Origin: Actinocatenispora sp036503555
GTDB taxonomy: Bacteria; Actinomycetota; Actinomycetes; Mycobacteriales; Micromonosporaceae
DNA length: 64,000 bases
NCBI GenBank assembly: GCA_036503555.1
Contig: DASXWQ010000053.1
Coordinates: forward strand, 1 to 64,000
Reading direction: 5' to 3'
The position numbers were made by a program, and so were the translations under genes. Shown in pieces: positions 41,958 through 50,937 of this stretch (positions are counted from its first letter, which is position 1; every line of letters starts with the position of its first letter). Below the pieces are notes generated by a model. The model made no database searches and was not told the DNA's origin. It saw only the letters and a list, made by a program, of their open reading frames with translations.

Positions 41958-42779
41958 TCAGAGGGCGTCGGCGAAGGCGAGGATGCGTGCGATGAGCGGG
42001 GCGGCGGCGCGGGTCCAGCGGAAATGGTTCATCGGTGCGCCCGACTCGGCCGTCGTGTAGTGGTGCCGGGTGACCGCGGTGCCGGTGAACTTGTCGGTGA
42101 AGTGGTCCAGCGTCGGCGCCGGGGTGAGCCGGTCGCCTTCCACGCTGACACCGAGGACGGGGACCTTCACGTCGGCGAGCCGGGCGTCGACGTCGATGCC
42201 GTCGAGGGCGGGAAAGTCGCCGGTCCGCACCACGTACGCCCAGTCGCGCATGATGCCGCGGGACTGCCGGCCGCCGAAGCCGAGCCGGTGCCCCGGCCAG
42301 TAGCCGAGGCCGGCGGACAGTCCGGTGATCACGGGGGTGACGGCGCGCAGGCCGACGCCGGACCAACCGGGGTAGTAGCGCTTCCAGGGCGTACCGGAGG
42401 CGATGAGGGCGAGGCCCGCACCGCTGCCGCCGAGGGCCAGGTGCAGGGCGGCGGCGTGGCCGCCGAGGCTGTGCCCGATCAGCAGCGGCGCGTCGGTGCC
42501 CAGCTCGGCGAGGACGGCGGCGACGTCGTCGACGAGCTCGGCGTACCCGTGGCGGCTGGCGCGGGTGGGCAGCGGGGCGCTGGCGCCGGTGCCGCGCAGG
42601 TCGGCGACGACGACGTCCAGGCCGCCGGCGGTGAGCTGCGCGGCGAAGCCGTCGTAGTACGCCGCGGGCACGCCCATCGCGGGCAGCAGCAGCGCGGTCC
42701 GGCCGCCGGTGGTGGGGTGGACGCGCAGCGCGAGTCGGTCCCGACCGCGGGTCAGGTGCCGGGTCTCGACGGGTGTCAT
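41958..42779 (-). CDS. Alpha/beta hydrolase
   Basis: A 273-residue alpha/beta-hydrolase. The nucleophile elbow is GHSLGGH, and the oxyanion region LLLPAMGVPAAYYDGFA, DLRGTG and PVLGVSVEGDRLTP (acid-loop area) are visible, with His candidates near the C-terminus (HHYTTAESGAPMNHFRW). Similar proteins are called serine aminopeptidase S33-like. Ten bases downstream of the methyltransferase gene. Substrate unknown. Confidence 0.85.
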   Translation of the reverse strand: MTPVETRHLTRGRDRLALRVHPTTGGRTALLLPAMGVPAAYYDGFAAQLTAGGLDVVVADLRGTGASAPLPTRASRHGYAELVDDVAAVLAELGTDAPLLIGHSLGGHAAALHLALGGSGAGLALIASGTPWKRYYPGWSGVGLRAVTPVITGLSAGLGYWPGHRLGFGGRQSRGIMRDWAYVVRTGDFPALDGIDVDARLADVKVPVLGVSVEGDRLTPAPTLDHFTDKFTGTAVTRHHYTTAESGAPMNHFRWTRAAAPLIARILAFADAL

Positions 42780-42788
42780 ACCGCCATG

Positions 42789-43325
42789 TTACCGGCGGGT
42801 AGCGACGATGGCTGTGGCGTCCGTCGCCGTACCGACCTCGACCGCCACGAAACGCGGGTCGGTCAGCCAGGACAGCCGCAGCTCGTCCGGCCGCCCCCGG
42901 TACGTCGGCGGCCAGCCGGGCGACGGCGTGAAGTCGTCCAGCACCACCACGCCGCCCGGCGCGACCAGCTCGTACACGGCGTCCGGTCCGCCCTGCTTCG
43001 CCCCGCCGTCGCAGAACAGCAGCCGGTACGGGCCATGGACGGCAAGCGCTTGCCAGTCGTCGGTGAGGACCACGACGGCCGGATCGTCGGCGAACAGCGC
43101 GGCGGTCGACGCCGCCCGTGCCGCGTCCCGCTCCACCGTGACCAGCCGGGCGTCGTCCGCCAGCCCGGACCGCAGCCAGGCCGTACCCACGCCGTACCCG
43201 GTGCCCGCCTCACCGACCGGGCCCGTACCGGCCGCGGCGGCGAGCGTCGCCAGTAGCCGGCCGACCCCGTCGGTGCACGAGAACCCGAAGCCGGCGGCCG
43301 CCGCGGCGGCACGCGCCCGCGTCAC
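42789..43325 (-). CDS. O-methyltransferase-like SAM-dependent enzyme
   Basis: 178 residues. GEAGTGYGVGTAWLRSGL is the SAM-binding loop, LVTVERDAA the acidic strand 2 end, LLFCDGGAKQG motif II/III and GGVVVLDDFTP the post-III strand, all in the order of class I O-methyltransferases. It is shorter than the usual ~210 at the N-terminus. Start at GTG 43325, 23 bases after the Lrp-type gene; no ATG is available in frame. Confidence 0.75.
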   Translation of the reverse strand: MTRARAAAAAAGFGFSCTDGVGRLLATLAAAAGTGPVGEAGTGYGVGTAWLRSGLADDARLVTVERDAARAASTAALFADDPAVVVLTDDWQALAVHGPYRLLFCDGGAKQGGPDAVYELVAPGGVVVLDDFTPSPGWPPTYRGRPDELRLSWLTDPRFVAVEVGTATDATAIVATRR

Positions 43326-43348
43326 CGTCGGCGGTACCGACGGTCCGC

Positions 43349-43636
43349 TCAGTCGGCGTCCTCGAAGCCGATCGCGAACGCCTCCTCCAGGTCGTGCCGG
43401 GAGTACGCGCGGAACGCGATGTGCGTCTCCGTGTCGACGACGCCCTCGGTCTTGCTGATCCGGTCGGCGATCACGTCGGCGATGTGCTCGAACTCGCGCA
43501 CCCGTACGACGGCGATGAGGTCGACGTTGCCGGCCGTCGAGTAGACCTCGCTGACACCCGGCAGGCCGGCCAGCGTCTTCGCCACCTCGGGAATCGAGTT
43601 GGTCTGGCACTGGATGAGGACGATCGCGGTGATCAC
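43349..43636 (-). CDS. Lrp/AsnC ligand-binding (RAM) domain protein
   Basis: A 95-residue protein consisting only of the RAM/ACT-like sensor domain of Lrp/AsnC regulators (ITAIVLIQCQTNSIPEVAKTL, EVYSTAGNVDLIAVVRV). No DNA-binding helix-turn-helix precedes it. Such short forms are common in actinobacteria and can oligomerise with, or sense amino acids beside, full regulators. GTG start with GGGAG. Confidence 0.88.
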   Translation of the reverse strand: MITAIVLIQCQTNSIPEVAKTLAGLPGVSEVYSTAGNVDLIAVVRVREFEHIADVIADRISKTEGVVDTETHIAFRAYSRHDLEEAFAIGFEDAD

Positions 43637-43686
43637 CGTGTGCTCCCGCCTGTTGACCTGCGCTGCTCGGACATGGTATCCGCCGG

Positions 43687-44490
43687 TCAGGTGCGCCGGT
43701 CGGCCGCGTACACGGTGAGGGGCGTGCCGTCGGGGCGCGTCGCGCGTACCGCGTCGGTCAGGTGCTCGCCGGCGGCGACCGTGGCGCCCGGCCAGACCAC
43801 GCTGCGGGTCAGCGTCCCGGCGACCGTCGCGCCGGCGCCGACGACGCTGGCGCCGCCGGACGCGTGCAGGTTCGCGGCGAGGTAGTCGGCCGGGGTACCG
43901 CAGTCGACGAACACCCCGTCGTACGGCACCAGGTCGAGCCGGCCGTCGGCCTCGGCGCGCCGCCAGCGGACGTTCAGCTCGGAGGCGCCGGTCGGCAGCG
44001 CGGCGACCAACGGCCACGGCGCCAGCGACGCCCCCGCGAACCGCCACGTACGCGGGCCGGCGGTGGGGAAGTCGCCGCGCCGCTCGTCGCGTACCACCAG
44101 CAGCCGGGGGTGGTCGGCCCGGTCGGCGAGCAGCGACTCGTACGGCGCGCCGCCGGCCAGGTAGCCGTCCGCGTTGCAGACCAGCACGTCCCGGCCGTCG
44201 ATCCAGTCCCGCAGGTACGCGACGCCCCCGCCGGTGCCGAACGCGGGCGGCGGCTCGACCGACACGCGTACCCGGTCGGCGAGGTGCGCGGCGATCTCGT
44301 CGGCCAGGTAGCACGCGTTGACGGCGACCCGATCGGGCCCGGCGAGGCCGACGGCCGCGAGCCGGCCGAGCGTACGGTCGAGCAGCGGCACGCCGTCCAC
44401 CGGGCACAGCGGCTTCGGCAGCAGCTCGGTCAGCGGGCGCAGCCGGCGGCCCTCACCGGCGGCCAGCACGACCGCGCACAGCTCACGCAC
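43687..44490 (-). CDS. Sugar nucleotidyltransferase (mannose-1-P guanylyltransferase-like)
   Basis: 267 residues. The N-terminal VVLAAGEGRRLRPLTELLPKPLCPV is the nucleotide-binding signature and CNADGYL the metal-binding region; VFVDCGTPADYLAANL closes the core. A short left-handed beta-helix follows (GASVVGAGATVAGTLTRSVVWPGATVAAG). Probably makes an NDP-sugar for envelope glycans; the exact sugar is unknown. Seven bases downstream of the Nudix gene. Confidence 0.85.
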   Translation of the reverse strand: MRELCAVVLAAGEGRRLRPLTELLPKPLCPVDGVPLLDRTLGRLAAVGLAGPDRVAVNACYLADEIAAHLADRVRVSVEPPPAFGTGGGVAYLRDWIDGRDVLVCNADGYLAGGAPYESLLADRADHPRLLVVRDERRGDFPTAGPRTWRFAGASLAPWPLVAALPTGASELNVRWRRAEADGRLDLVPYDGVFVDCGTPADYLAANLHASGGASVVGAGATVAGTLTRSVVWPGATVAAGEHLTDAVRATRPDGTPLTVYAADRRT

Positions 44491-44496
44491 GCGGGG

Positions 44497-45096
44497 TCAG
44501 GACCGCTGCGGGTCGAGGACCGCCGCGTCGACGTCGCCGCTGTGGTCGGCGAGCGGGCCGATCCCGTACCGGGCGACGAGGCGTGCGGTGGGCAGGGTGA
44601 GCCGCGGCAGGTCGCTCAGCGGGTACCAGCGGGCCTCCTGCACCTCGACGCCGTCCGGGCGCACGGGATGCTCGGCCGGGTCGATCCGCGCCACGAACAC
44701 CGTGTCGACCCACTGGCCGCGCGGATGGACCACCGCGTTCGGTACGGCCGGGGTCAGCGCGTCCGGCGCCAGCTCGACGCCGGTCTCCTCGGCCAGCTCC
44801 CGGGCGGCGCAGGTACGCGGCTCCTCGCCGCGCTCGATCAGCCCGCCCGGCAGTGACCAGCCGAACCCCGGCGGCTGCCGCAGCAGCAGCATCCGCGCCT
44901 CCGCCGGCACCGCGTGCCCCGGCACCCCGTCCGGCACGCTCCCGGCGTCCAGCAGCAGCGTCACCGCCCCCAGCGTGTACGTCGGGGTGATCGTGCGGAC
45001 CAGCCGGCGACGCACCCGGCCCGGCAGCCGGTAGAACACGCGGTAGCCGATGAAGTGCGCGTACCCGCGGAGGCCGAGCGGACGCCGAGTCGTCAT
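44497..45096 (-). CDS. Nudix hydrolase
   Basis: 199 residues. The Nudix box GGLIERGEEPRTCAARELAEETG (Gx5Ex7REUxEExGU) is complete. The ~40-residue basic N-terminus (GYAHFIGYRVFYRLPGRVRRRL) is unusual and could bind membrane or nucleic acid. Hydrolyses a nucleoside diphosphate linked to an unknown moiety. Confidence 0.9.
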   Translation of the reverse strand: MTTRRPLGLRGYAHFIGYRVFYRLPGRVRRRLVRTITPTYTLGAVTLLLDAGSVPDGVPGHAVPAEARMLLLRQPPGFGWSLPGGLIERGEEPRTCAARELAEETGVELAPDALTPAVPNAVVHPRGQWVDTVFVARIDPAEHPVRPDGVEVQEARWYPLSDLPRLTLPTARLVARYGIGPLADHSGDVDAAVLDPQRS

Positions 45097-45158
45097 GCGC
45101 CCAGGCTAACGGTGCGTCCCGCAATGCCGGAGTCCGGTTCGTCGATCTTGGCGGTGGG

Positions 45159-46979
45159 TCAGTCCTTGACCGGGGTGGCGGGCTGGTCGACGGAGTCGAT
45201 GAGCTGGTTGACCACGTCGTCGGCGGACAGCTTGCCCGCGGACACCGCGACGAACAGCGCGTCCAGGTCCGGGAAGCCGAGATCGTGCGCGGTGCTGACC
45301 AGCGGATCCTCGGCGGCGAGGGCGCGCTCCTTGCGGCGCAGCGCGCGGGCGACGGCGACCCGGCCGGCGTCGATCCGGTCGTTCAGGGTGTCGACGGCGG
45401 TCTCGGAGTCGGACCGGTGGAACCACTTGCCGATGGCGAGCCGGGCGTTCGCGCTGCGGGCGAAGCCGAGCCACTCCTTCGACGGGCCGGGATAGTCACC
45501 GGCGTTGGTCGTGATGACCTCGACCACGTCGCCGTCCTCCAGCACCGTGGAGAGCCGGGCGAGCCGACCGTTCACGTACGCCCCGATGAGGCGGTCGCCG
45601 GCCTGGCTGGACACCGAGTACGCGAGGTCGACGGGGGTGGCGCCGGCCGGGAGGATGACCCGCTCGCCGCCGGTGGTGAACACCTGCACCTGGTCCTCGG
45701 AGAGATCACATCGGAGCGCGTCGAGGAACTCGGCCGAGGCCAGCGCGTCGCGCTCCCACACCAGCAGCGACTGGAGCCAGTCGAGGCGCTCCCGGCCGCC
45801 GGTCGGCGCGGTGCCGTTGCGGAGCTGGACGACGATGCCGAACTCGGCCGTGTCGTTCATCTCCTCGGTGCGGATCATCACCTCGACCGGCTGCCGGTCC
45901 GGACCCATGACGGTCGTGTGCAGCGACTGGTACAGGTTGAACTTGGGGGAGGCGATGAAGTCCTTGAACCGGCCGGGCACCGGGCGCCACAGGGCGTGCA
46001 TGGTGCCGAGGGCTGCGTAGCAGTCGGTCGGCGGGCCGTCCACGATGATCACGATGCGGGGCGGGTCGTTCGGCTCCTGGAGCGGGCCGGACGTCATCTC
46101 GTGGTAGACCGACGAGTGGTGCCGGGAGCGGCGGATCACCTCGGCGTCGATCCGGTCCCGGCGCAGCGCCGAGGACACGGTACGGATGACGTCCATCAGG
46201 TAGCCGCCGTCGTCGGCCCGCTCGGTCAGGTATTTGTCGATCTCCAGGAACATGTCCGGGTCGATCGTGCGGAGGACGATGTCCTCCAGCTCCGCCTTGA
46301 GGATGTGGATGCCGAGCCGGTCGGCGAGCGGTACCAGCACGTCCTGGGTGGCGTTCGCGATGCGGATCTGCGAGCTGCGCGACTTGTGCTGCAGGGTGCG
46401 CATGTTGTGCACCCGGTCGGCGAGCTTGATGATCAGGACGCGGACGTCCTGGCCGGCCGCGACGATCATCTTGCGGATCGTCTCCGCCTCGGCCACGTCG
46501 CCGAAGAACACCTTGTCGAGCTTCGTCACCCCGTCGACCAGCAGCGCGACCTCGGTGCCGAAGTCGGAACGCAGCTGCTCCAGCGTGTAGTCGGTGTCCT
46601 CGACCGTGTCGTGCAGCAGCGCCGCCGCCAGGGTCACCGGGTCCATGCCCAGCTCGGCCAGGATCTGCGCGACCGCCAGCGGATGGCTGATGTACGCCTC
46701 GCCGGAGCGCCGCACCTGCCCGGAGTGCATCCGGTCCGCGACCCCGAACGCGCGGAGCACCAGCGCCGGCTCGGGCCTCGGGTACGCCCCGCGGTGCGCG
46801 CGGACCAGCCTGTCGATCGGCGTCTCGGCGTCGCCGGAGGCGCCCCACGGCAGCATGGCGCGCAGCCAGCGGTAGAGCGGCGCCGTGGCACGGCGGTCCG
46901 GGGCGCCGGCCTCCGCCGCCTGGTCGGTGGACCGGGCTGGTGGGTCGGCCGCCCATGAGGGGTTGGCTCCGACGCTCAA
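45159..46979 (-). CDS. RelA/SpoT homologue, probable (p)ppGpp hydrolase
   Basis: 606 residues. The N-terminal HD hydrolase is intact: VRRSGEAYISHP, LLHDTVEDTDYT, LADRVHNMRT. The synthetase domain keeps RFKDFIASPKFNLYQSLHT, but the catalytic Asp-x4-Arg segment (HDLVGIRIL in Rel) reads NDPPRIVIIV, KM is EM and AAHW is VVQL, so synthesis is probably lost. A TGS domain and a helical segment follow; the ACT and zinc-finger domains of full Rel are absent. TTG 46979 is preferred because AGGAGG is five bases upstream; GTG 46985 touches that site. A complete Rel probably exists elsewhere in the genome. Confidence 0.88.
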   Translation of the reverse strand: MSVGANPSWAADPPARSTDQAAEAGAPDRRATAPLYRWLRAMLPWGASGDAETPIDRLVRAHRGAYPRPEPALVLRAFGVADRMHSGQVRRSGEAYISHPLAVAQILAELGMDPVTLAAALLHDTVEDTDYTLEQLRSDFGTEVALLVDGVTKLDKVFFGDVAEAETIRKMIVAAGQDVRVLIIKLADRVHNMRTLQHKSRSSQIRIANATQDVLVPLADRLGIHILKAELEDIVLRTIDPDMFLEIDKYLTERADDGGYLMDVIRTVSSALRRDRIDAEVIRRSRHHSSVYHEMTSGPLQEPNDPPRIVIIVDGPPTDCYAALGTMHALWRPVPGRFKDFIASPKFNLYQSLHTTVMGPDRQPVEVMIRTEEMNDTAEFGIVVQLRNGTAPTGGRERLDWLQSLLVWERDALASAEFLDALRCDLSEDQVQVFTTGGERVILPAGATPVDLAYSVSSQAGDRLIGAYVNGRLARLSTVLEDGDVVEVITTNAGDYPGPSKEWLGFARSANARLAIGKWFHRSDSETAVDTLNDRIDAGRVAVARALRRKERALAAEDPLVSTAHDLGFPDLDALFVAVSAGKLSADDVVNQLIDSVDQPATPVKD

Positions 46980-47072
46980 CGCCACCTCCTCATCCGACCT
47001 GGTGCGGTCTGACGGGTCCTTTCACCGATCGTAATCGGCGAGATGTTCGACCGATCAGTCAATTACACCTGA

Positions 47073-47097
47073 CCGTTCGGTGGATACCAACGAACGG
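47073..47097 (-). terminator. Hairpin downstream of the exonuclease gene
   Basis: CCGTTCG-N11-CGAACGG, 29 bases past the exonuclease stop; the loop contains a further GGT/ACC pairing. The following 90 bases before the RSH gene include TTGACT and palindromes such as CCGAT-CGTA-ATCGG, likely its promoter region. Confidence 0.55.
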
Positions 47098-47125
47098 CCA
47101 AGTGCCCGATGACGGCACGTCCCGC

Positions 47126-48952
47126 TCACGCGGTGGCGCGGGCGGGTCTGTGTAGCGTACGCGGAAGTCCGGACTCACCGGAGGGGTCCGCCACGGTACG
47201 CGCCGCGTCGGCCTTCCGCAGCAGGTCACGGAACCGCTCGGCACCCCCGACCGGGCACGCCCAGCCCACCTGCGGTGCCGCGCCGGCCGGCGTCGCCTCC
47301 ACGATCCGGGTGTCCGGCAGCTCCAGGAAAGTCAGGATCCGCTCGGTCTCCTCGGCCGTCGCGCACGGCGTCGGACCCGGACCCGGTCGTACCGTTTCGG
47401 CGGTGGCGAGGAGGGCATCGAGCACCGGACGCGGATGTACGCCGATCGTGGCGGTGCCGGCCGCGGCGAGCCGGCCGTGCCGTACGACGGCCAGCTCCCA
47501 GCCGCCGACCGCGTCCCGGCGCGCCGCCAACAGCTCCGGCAGCGCCGTCAGCGACCGCAGCCGCTGCATCCGCACCGCCGCCCGCAGCAGCGCCACCAGC
47601 CGGCCGCGCACCACGGCGGCCTCCTCGTACCGCTGGGTGCCGGCGAGGTCACCGATCCGGGCCAGCAGCCGGTCCACCAGCATCGCCGGATCGCCGTGCA
47701 CGAGATCGCGGAACGTCTCCGCGTACGCCCCGTACGCCTCGGGGTCGATGCGGTGCTCGCACGGCGCCGCGCACCGGCCGATCTCCGCCAGCGCGCACGC
47801 CGGGCTGACCTTGCGGGTGGACAGGCGCTGCGTGCACTGCCGCAGCGGGACCGCGTCGTACACCCCGGCGGCGGCCAGCTCGGCGGTCCGGCGAGACGAG
47901 AACGGCCCCAGGTAGCTGCCGCCGTCCTCGGACAGCGTGCGCACCACCGACAGCCGCGGGTACGCCTCGGCGGTGAGCTTCAGCCAGTGCACCCGCTCCG
48001 GGAACTTGGACCGCCGGTTGTACGGCGGCTTGTGCGCGGCGATCATCCGCAGCTCCCGTACGCCGGCCTCCAGGGCGTGCGCGCACTCCAGCGCCTCGAC
48101 GCGCTCGGCGGCAGTCAGCATCTCCGTCATCCGGGCCCGGGTCTCGGCGGCCGTGAAGTAGCTGCGTACCCGGGTGGCGATGTCGCCGGAGGTCCCGACG
48201 TAGAGCGGGCGGTCCTTCGCGTCGCGGAACACGTACACCCCGGGGGCGTGGGGCAGGTTGTCGGCGAGGCCGCGCTTGCGTCGCTGCACCGGGCTGACCG
48301 CGCGGGAGAACTCGGTCAGCTCGGACAGCGTGTGCACCCGGTGCCCGCCGAGCCGTTCGAGCAGGGCGTGCAGCACGTCGACGGTGGCGCGGGCGTCGTC
48401 GAGTGCGCGGTGGCACGGCTCGGTCCGGGCGTGGAAGTAGGCCGCGAGCGTGCCGAGCTTGCAGTTCGGCACCTCGTCGCGGAGCAGGGTGCGGCGGGCC
48501 AGCGTCACCGTGTCGACCACCGGGAAGCCCGGCCAGGTGTAGCCGAACTTGGCGCAGGCCGCCTTCAGGAAGCCCACGTCGAACGGCGCGTTGTGCGCCA
48601 CCAGCACCGAGCCCTTGGCGAACTCCAGGAACGCCGGCAGCGCCTCCTCCAGCCGGGGCGCCTCCGCGACCATCACGTCGGTGATGCCGGTCAGCACGGC
48701 GATGAACGGCGGGATCTCCATGCCCGGATTGACCAGGCTGGCGAACTCGCCCAGGTGCTCGCCGCCGCGGACCTTGACCGCACCGATCTCGGTGATCCCG
48801 GCGTCGACCGGGGCACCGCCGGTCGTCTCCAGGTCGACCACCACGAACGTGGTCGCGGCGAGCGGCTGGCCCAGCTCCTCGATGGACTGCTGGTGGAAGC
48901 CGTCGGGTGGGGGCGTGGTGGGCGCAGCGGGCACGTTCGGCACGGTAGCCAC
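47126..48952 (-). CDS. DEDDh exonuclease fused to GIY-YIG/UvrC-like domain
   Basis: A 608-residue homologue of M. tuberculosis Rv2191. The N-terminal DnaQ-like 3'-5' exonuclease has FVVVDLETTG (Asp 40, Glu 42), VAHNAPFDVGFL and CHRALDDARAT, so all DEDDh residues are present. A Cho/UvrC-like GIY-YIG domain begins near 250 (APGVYVFRDAKDRPLYVGTS), followed by a Cys pair region (CALAEIGRCAAPC). It probably acts in DNA repair. GTG start without a clear ribosome site. Confidence 0.9.
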   Translation of the reverse strand: MATVPNVPAAPTTPPPDGFHQQSIEELGQPLAATTFVVVDLETTGGAPVDAGITEIGAVKVRGGEHLGEFASLVNPGMEIPPFIAVLTGITDVMVAEAPRLEEALPAFLEFAKGSVLVAHNAPFDVGFLKAACAKFGYTWPGFPVVDTVTLARRTLLRDEVPNCKLGTLAAYFHARTEPCHRALDDARATVDVLHALLERLGGHRVHTLSELTEFSRAVSPVQRRKRGLADNLPHAPGVYVFRDAKDRPLYVGTSGDIATRVRSYFTAAETRARMTEMLTAAERVEALECAHALEAGVRELRMIAAHKPPYNRRSKFPERVHWLKLTAEAYPRLSVVRTLSEDGGSYLGPFSSRRTAELAAAGVYDAVPLRQCTQRLSTRKVSPACALAEIGRCAAPCEHRIDPEAYGAYAETFRDLVHGDPAMLVDRLLARIGDLAGTQRYEEAAVVRGRLVALLRAAVRMQRLRSLTALPELLAARRDAVGGWELAVVRHGRLAAAGTATIGVHPRPVLDALLATAETVRPGPGPTPCATAEETERILTFLELPDTRIVEATPAGAAPQVGWACPVGGAERFRDLLRKADAARTVADPSGESGLPRTLHRPARATA

Positions 48953-49181
48953 CGGGTACGACGAAACTGCCCGCCGCCCCCGACGTATCGACCGGCGTGA
49001 GTCGCCCTCGACGCCTCCACGGTTCGCGGCCGGCGTGCCGCGGAGCCCCGGCGATGTAAGACTGTCCTCATGGCGGCACCTGGACACGGCGCGACGTGAT
49101 CATGACCGAGCGCCCATACGCGCCCACCCCTCGTGACGGGGTGGCGTACCAGGCTGCCCGCACGCGGGGCGGGTGGATCAG

Positions 49182-50531
49182 GTGAGCGCCGGCGTACCGG
49201 CGGAGGAACCCCGACCCGCACCCGACGACCCCGCCCTCGTCCCCGTGCTCCCCGAGCCCGTACGGCAGCGCGTCGTCACCCTCGCCGCGAACGTGCTCGG
49301 CGGGCTGCCCGCCGACGACGTACCGGCCGTGCTGCGGCGGATCGCCCGCTTCGCCCCGCAACGCCGGGCCCGGCTCGGCGCCACCAGCATCGCCGCCACG
49401 CTCACCGCCGACCCACAGTTCCGGCAGCGCGTGGCCGGCGTCATCCGCGACGCCGGCGACGAGATGACCGCCGCCGTCGCCGCCGGTACCAGCCCGGCCG
49501 CCGCCGACCCCGTCGAGATCGGCGCCCTGGCGTACCTGCTGCGGCCGGACAACTGGATCGACCTCGTCGCCGGCAGCGCCGAGGCGGTCCGCAGCGAGGC
49601 CGACCGGGACGCCACCGACCAGCGCATCAAGGAAGCCGAGCAGCGCGCCGACCGGGCCGAGCAGGCCCGCGCGGCCGCGGTCGCCGACCAGGGGCGGCTG
49701 CGGACCGAGGCGGCCGAGGCGCGCGCCGAGCTGGCCGACGTACGCGCCGAGCTGCGGGCCGTGCAGAAGGAGCTGCGCGAGACGCAGCGCCGGGAACGCC
49801 GCGCCCTCGACACGCTCAGCTCCGACCGGGGCCGCGCCGCCCGCGCCGAACGCGACCACGAGGCCGAGCTGCGCCGGCTGCGCGCCCGGGTCGCCGACGC
49901 CGAGGCCGCCGCGGCCAACGCCAAGGCGCACGGCAGCAAGGAACACGCGTTCGACGACGCGCGGGCCTGGCTGCTGCTGGAAACCCTGCGGAACGCGGCC
50001 CGCGGCCTCGTCCGCGAGCTGGCCCTCGACCCGGTCGACCTGACACCCGCCGACTTCGTCGCCGAGACCGCCGACGCGCCCGGCGGCGAACGCGCCGCCG
50101 AACGCGCCCTCGCCTCCGACGACCCCGCCCGCCTCGACCAGCTCCTCGCCCTGCCGCGGGCGCACATGGTCGTCGACGGCTACAACGTCACCAAGACCGG
50201 GTACGGCGAGCTGTCGCTCGAACAGCAGCGCAGCCGGCTCGTCGGCGCGCTCGGCGCGCTCGCCGCACGTACCGGTGCCGAGGTGACCTGCGTGTGGGAC
50301 GGCGCCGAGCCGGTGCACGGGGTCGCGCCACCGCCGCGCGGCGTACGCGTGCTGTTCAGCAAGAAGGGCGAGACCGCCGACGAGCTGATCCGCCGGCTGG
50401 TACGCGCCGAGCCGGACGGCCGCGTCGTCGTCGTGATCTCCTCCGACAAGGAGGTCGCCGACGGCACCCGCCGGCACGGCGCCTATCCGCTGTCCGCGCA
50501 CACCCTCATCCGCCGCCTCGCCCGCGCCTGA
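49182..50531 (+). CDS. NYN-domain protein with coiled coil
   Basis: 449 residues. The N-terminal ~130 residues are helical, followed by a long coiled coil with heavy Glu, Arg and Ala heptads (about 140-260). The C-terminal YacP-like NYN domain has HMVVDGYNVTKTGYG, VTCVWDG and VVVISSDKEVAD carrying the acidic metal site. Such domains are RNases; YacP relatives act in rRNA or mRNA turnover. GTG 49182 chosen; GTG 49173 is possible. A transcription partner of the Rv2191-like gene across a divergent 229-base spacer. Confidence 0.85.
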   Translation: MSAGVPAEEPRPAPDDPALVPVLPEPVRQRVVTLAANVLGGLPADDVPAVLRRIARFAPQRRARLGATSIAATLTADPQFRQRVAGVIRDAGDEMTAAVAAGTSPAAADPVEIGALAYLLRPDNWIDLVAGSAEAVRSEADRDATDQRIKEAEQRADRAEQARAAAVADQGRLRTEAAEARAELADVRAELRAVQKELRETQRRERRALDTLSSDRGRAARAERDHEAELRRLRARVADAEAAAANAKAHGSKEHAFDDARAWLLLETLRNAARGLVRELALDPVDLTPADFVAETADAPGGERAAERALASDDPARLDQLLALPRAHMVVDGYNVTKTGYGELSLEQQRSRLVGALGALAARTGAEVTCVWDGAEPVHGVAPPPRGVRVLFSKKGETADELIRRLVRAEPDGRVVVVISSDKEVADGTRRHGAYPLSAHTLIRRLARA

Positions 50532-50568
50532 CCCCGCCGCCCGCACGACCCGCCTTGTTCGCGCGGCC

Positions 50569-50711
50569 GACGAGCAGCGCGAATCTCCGACAGCGCGAGC
50601 GTCGAGCACCGTGCACGTGGAGCGGGCGCGAACCTCGACCAGCGCGGGCATCGAGCCGCGCCCGTCGAGCACCGCGGCCGTCGAGCACCGCGCCCGTTGA
50701 GCGGCGCGGCT
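50569..50711 (+). repeat. Degenerate 16-bp tandem array, nine units
   Basis: Units start at 50569, 50585, 50601, 50617, 50633, 50649 (15 bp), 50664, 50680 and 50696, consensus close to GTCGAGCACCGCGCCC. Copies near the right end are almost identical; those at the left are diverged. Period 16 is not coding. It fills the spacer between the convergent NYN and Cys-protein genes. Confidence 0.75.
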
Positions 50712-50742
50712 GTTAGCCAGCGGACGTCGGACGGCTCGGACG

Positions 50743-50937
50743 TCAGGCCGTGCGGTCGAGGGGGTCGGCGGGCACCAGGCGCAGCCGGGGCAGCATCCCC
50801 GCCTCCGCGAACACGTCGAGCGCGCGGCGCTCCTCGTCGTCGAGGTCCAGCTCGGGCGGGGGACCGAGCAGCACGGTCACCACGCAGTCCGCGCACGCCT
50901 TGCCGCGCACCGCGCACCGGTCGCAGTCGATGATCAT
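50743..50937 (-). CDS. Small conserved Cys-motif protein
   Basis: 64 residues, starting MIIDCDRCAVRGKACADCVV. Four cysteines (5, 8, 15, 18) in two CxxC pairs would make a compact zinc knuckle; an acidic helix follows (LDLDDEERRALDVF). I recall close relatives in many actinobacteria, of unknown function. GGGAGA lies five bases before the ATG. Confidence 0.8.
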   Translation of the reverse strand: MIIDCDRCAVRGKACADCVVTVLLGPPPELDLDDEERRALDVFAEAGMLPRLRLVPADPLDRTA

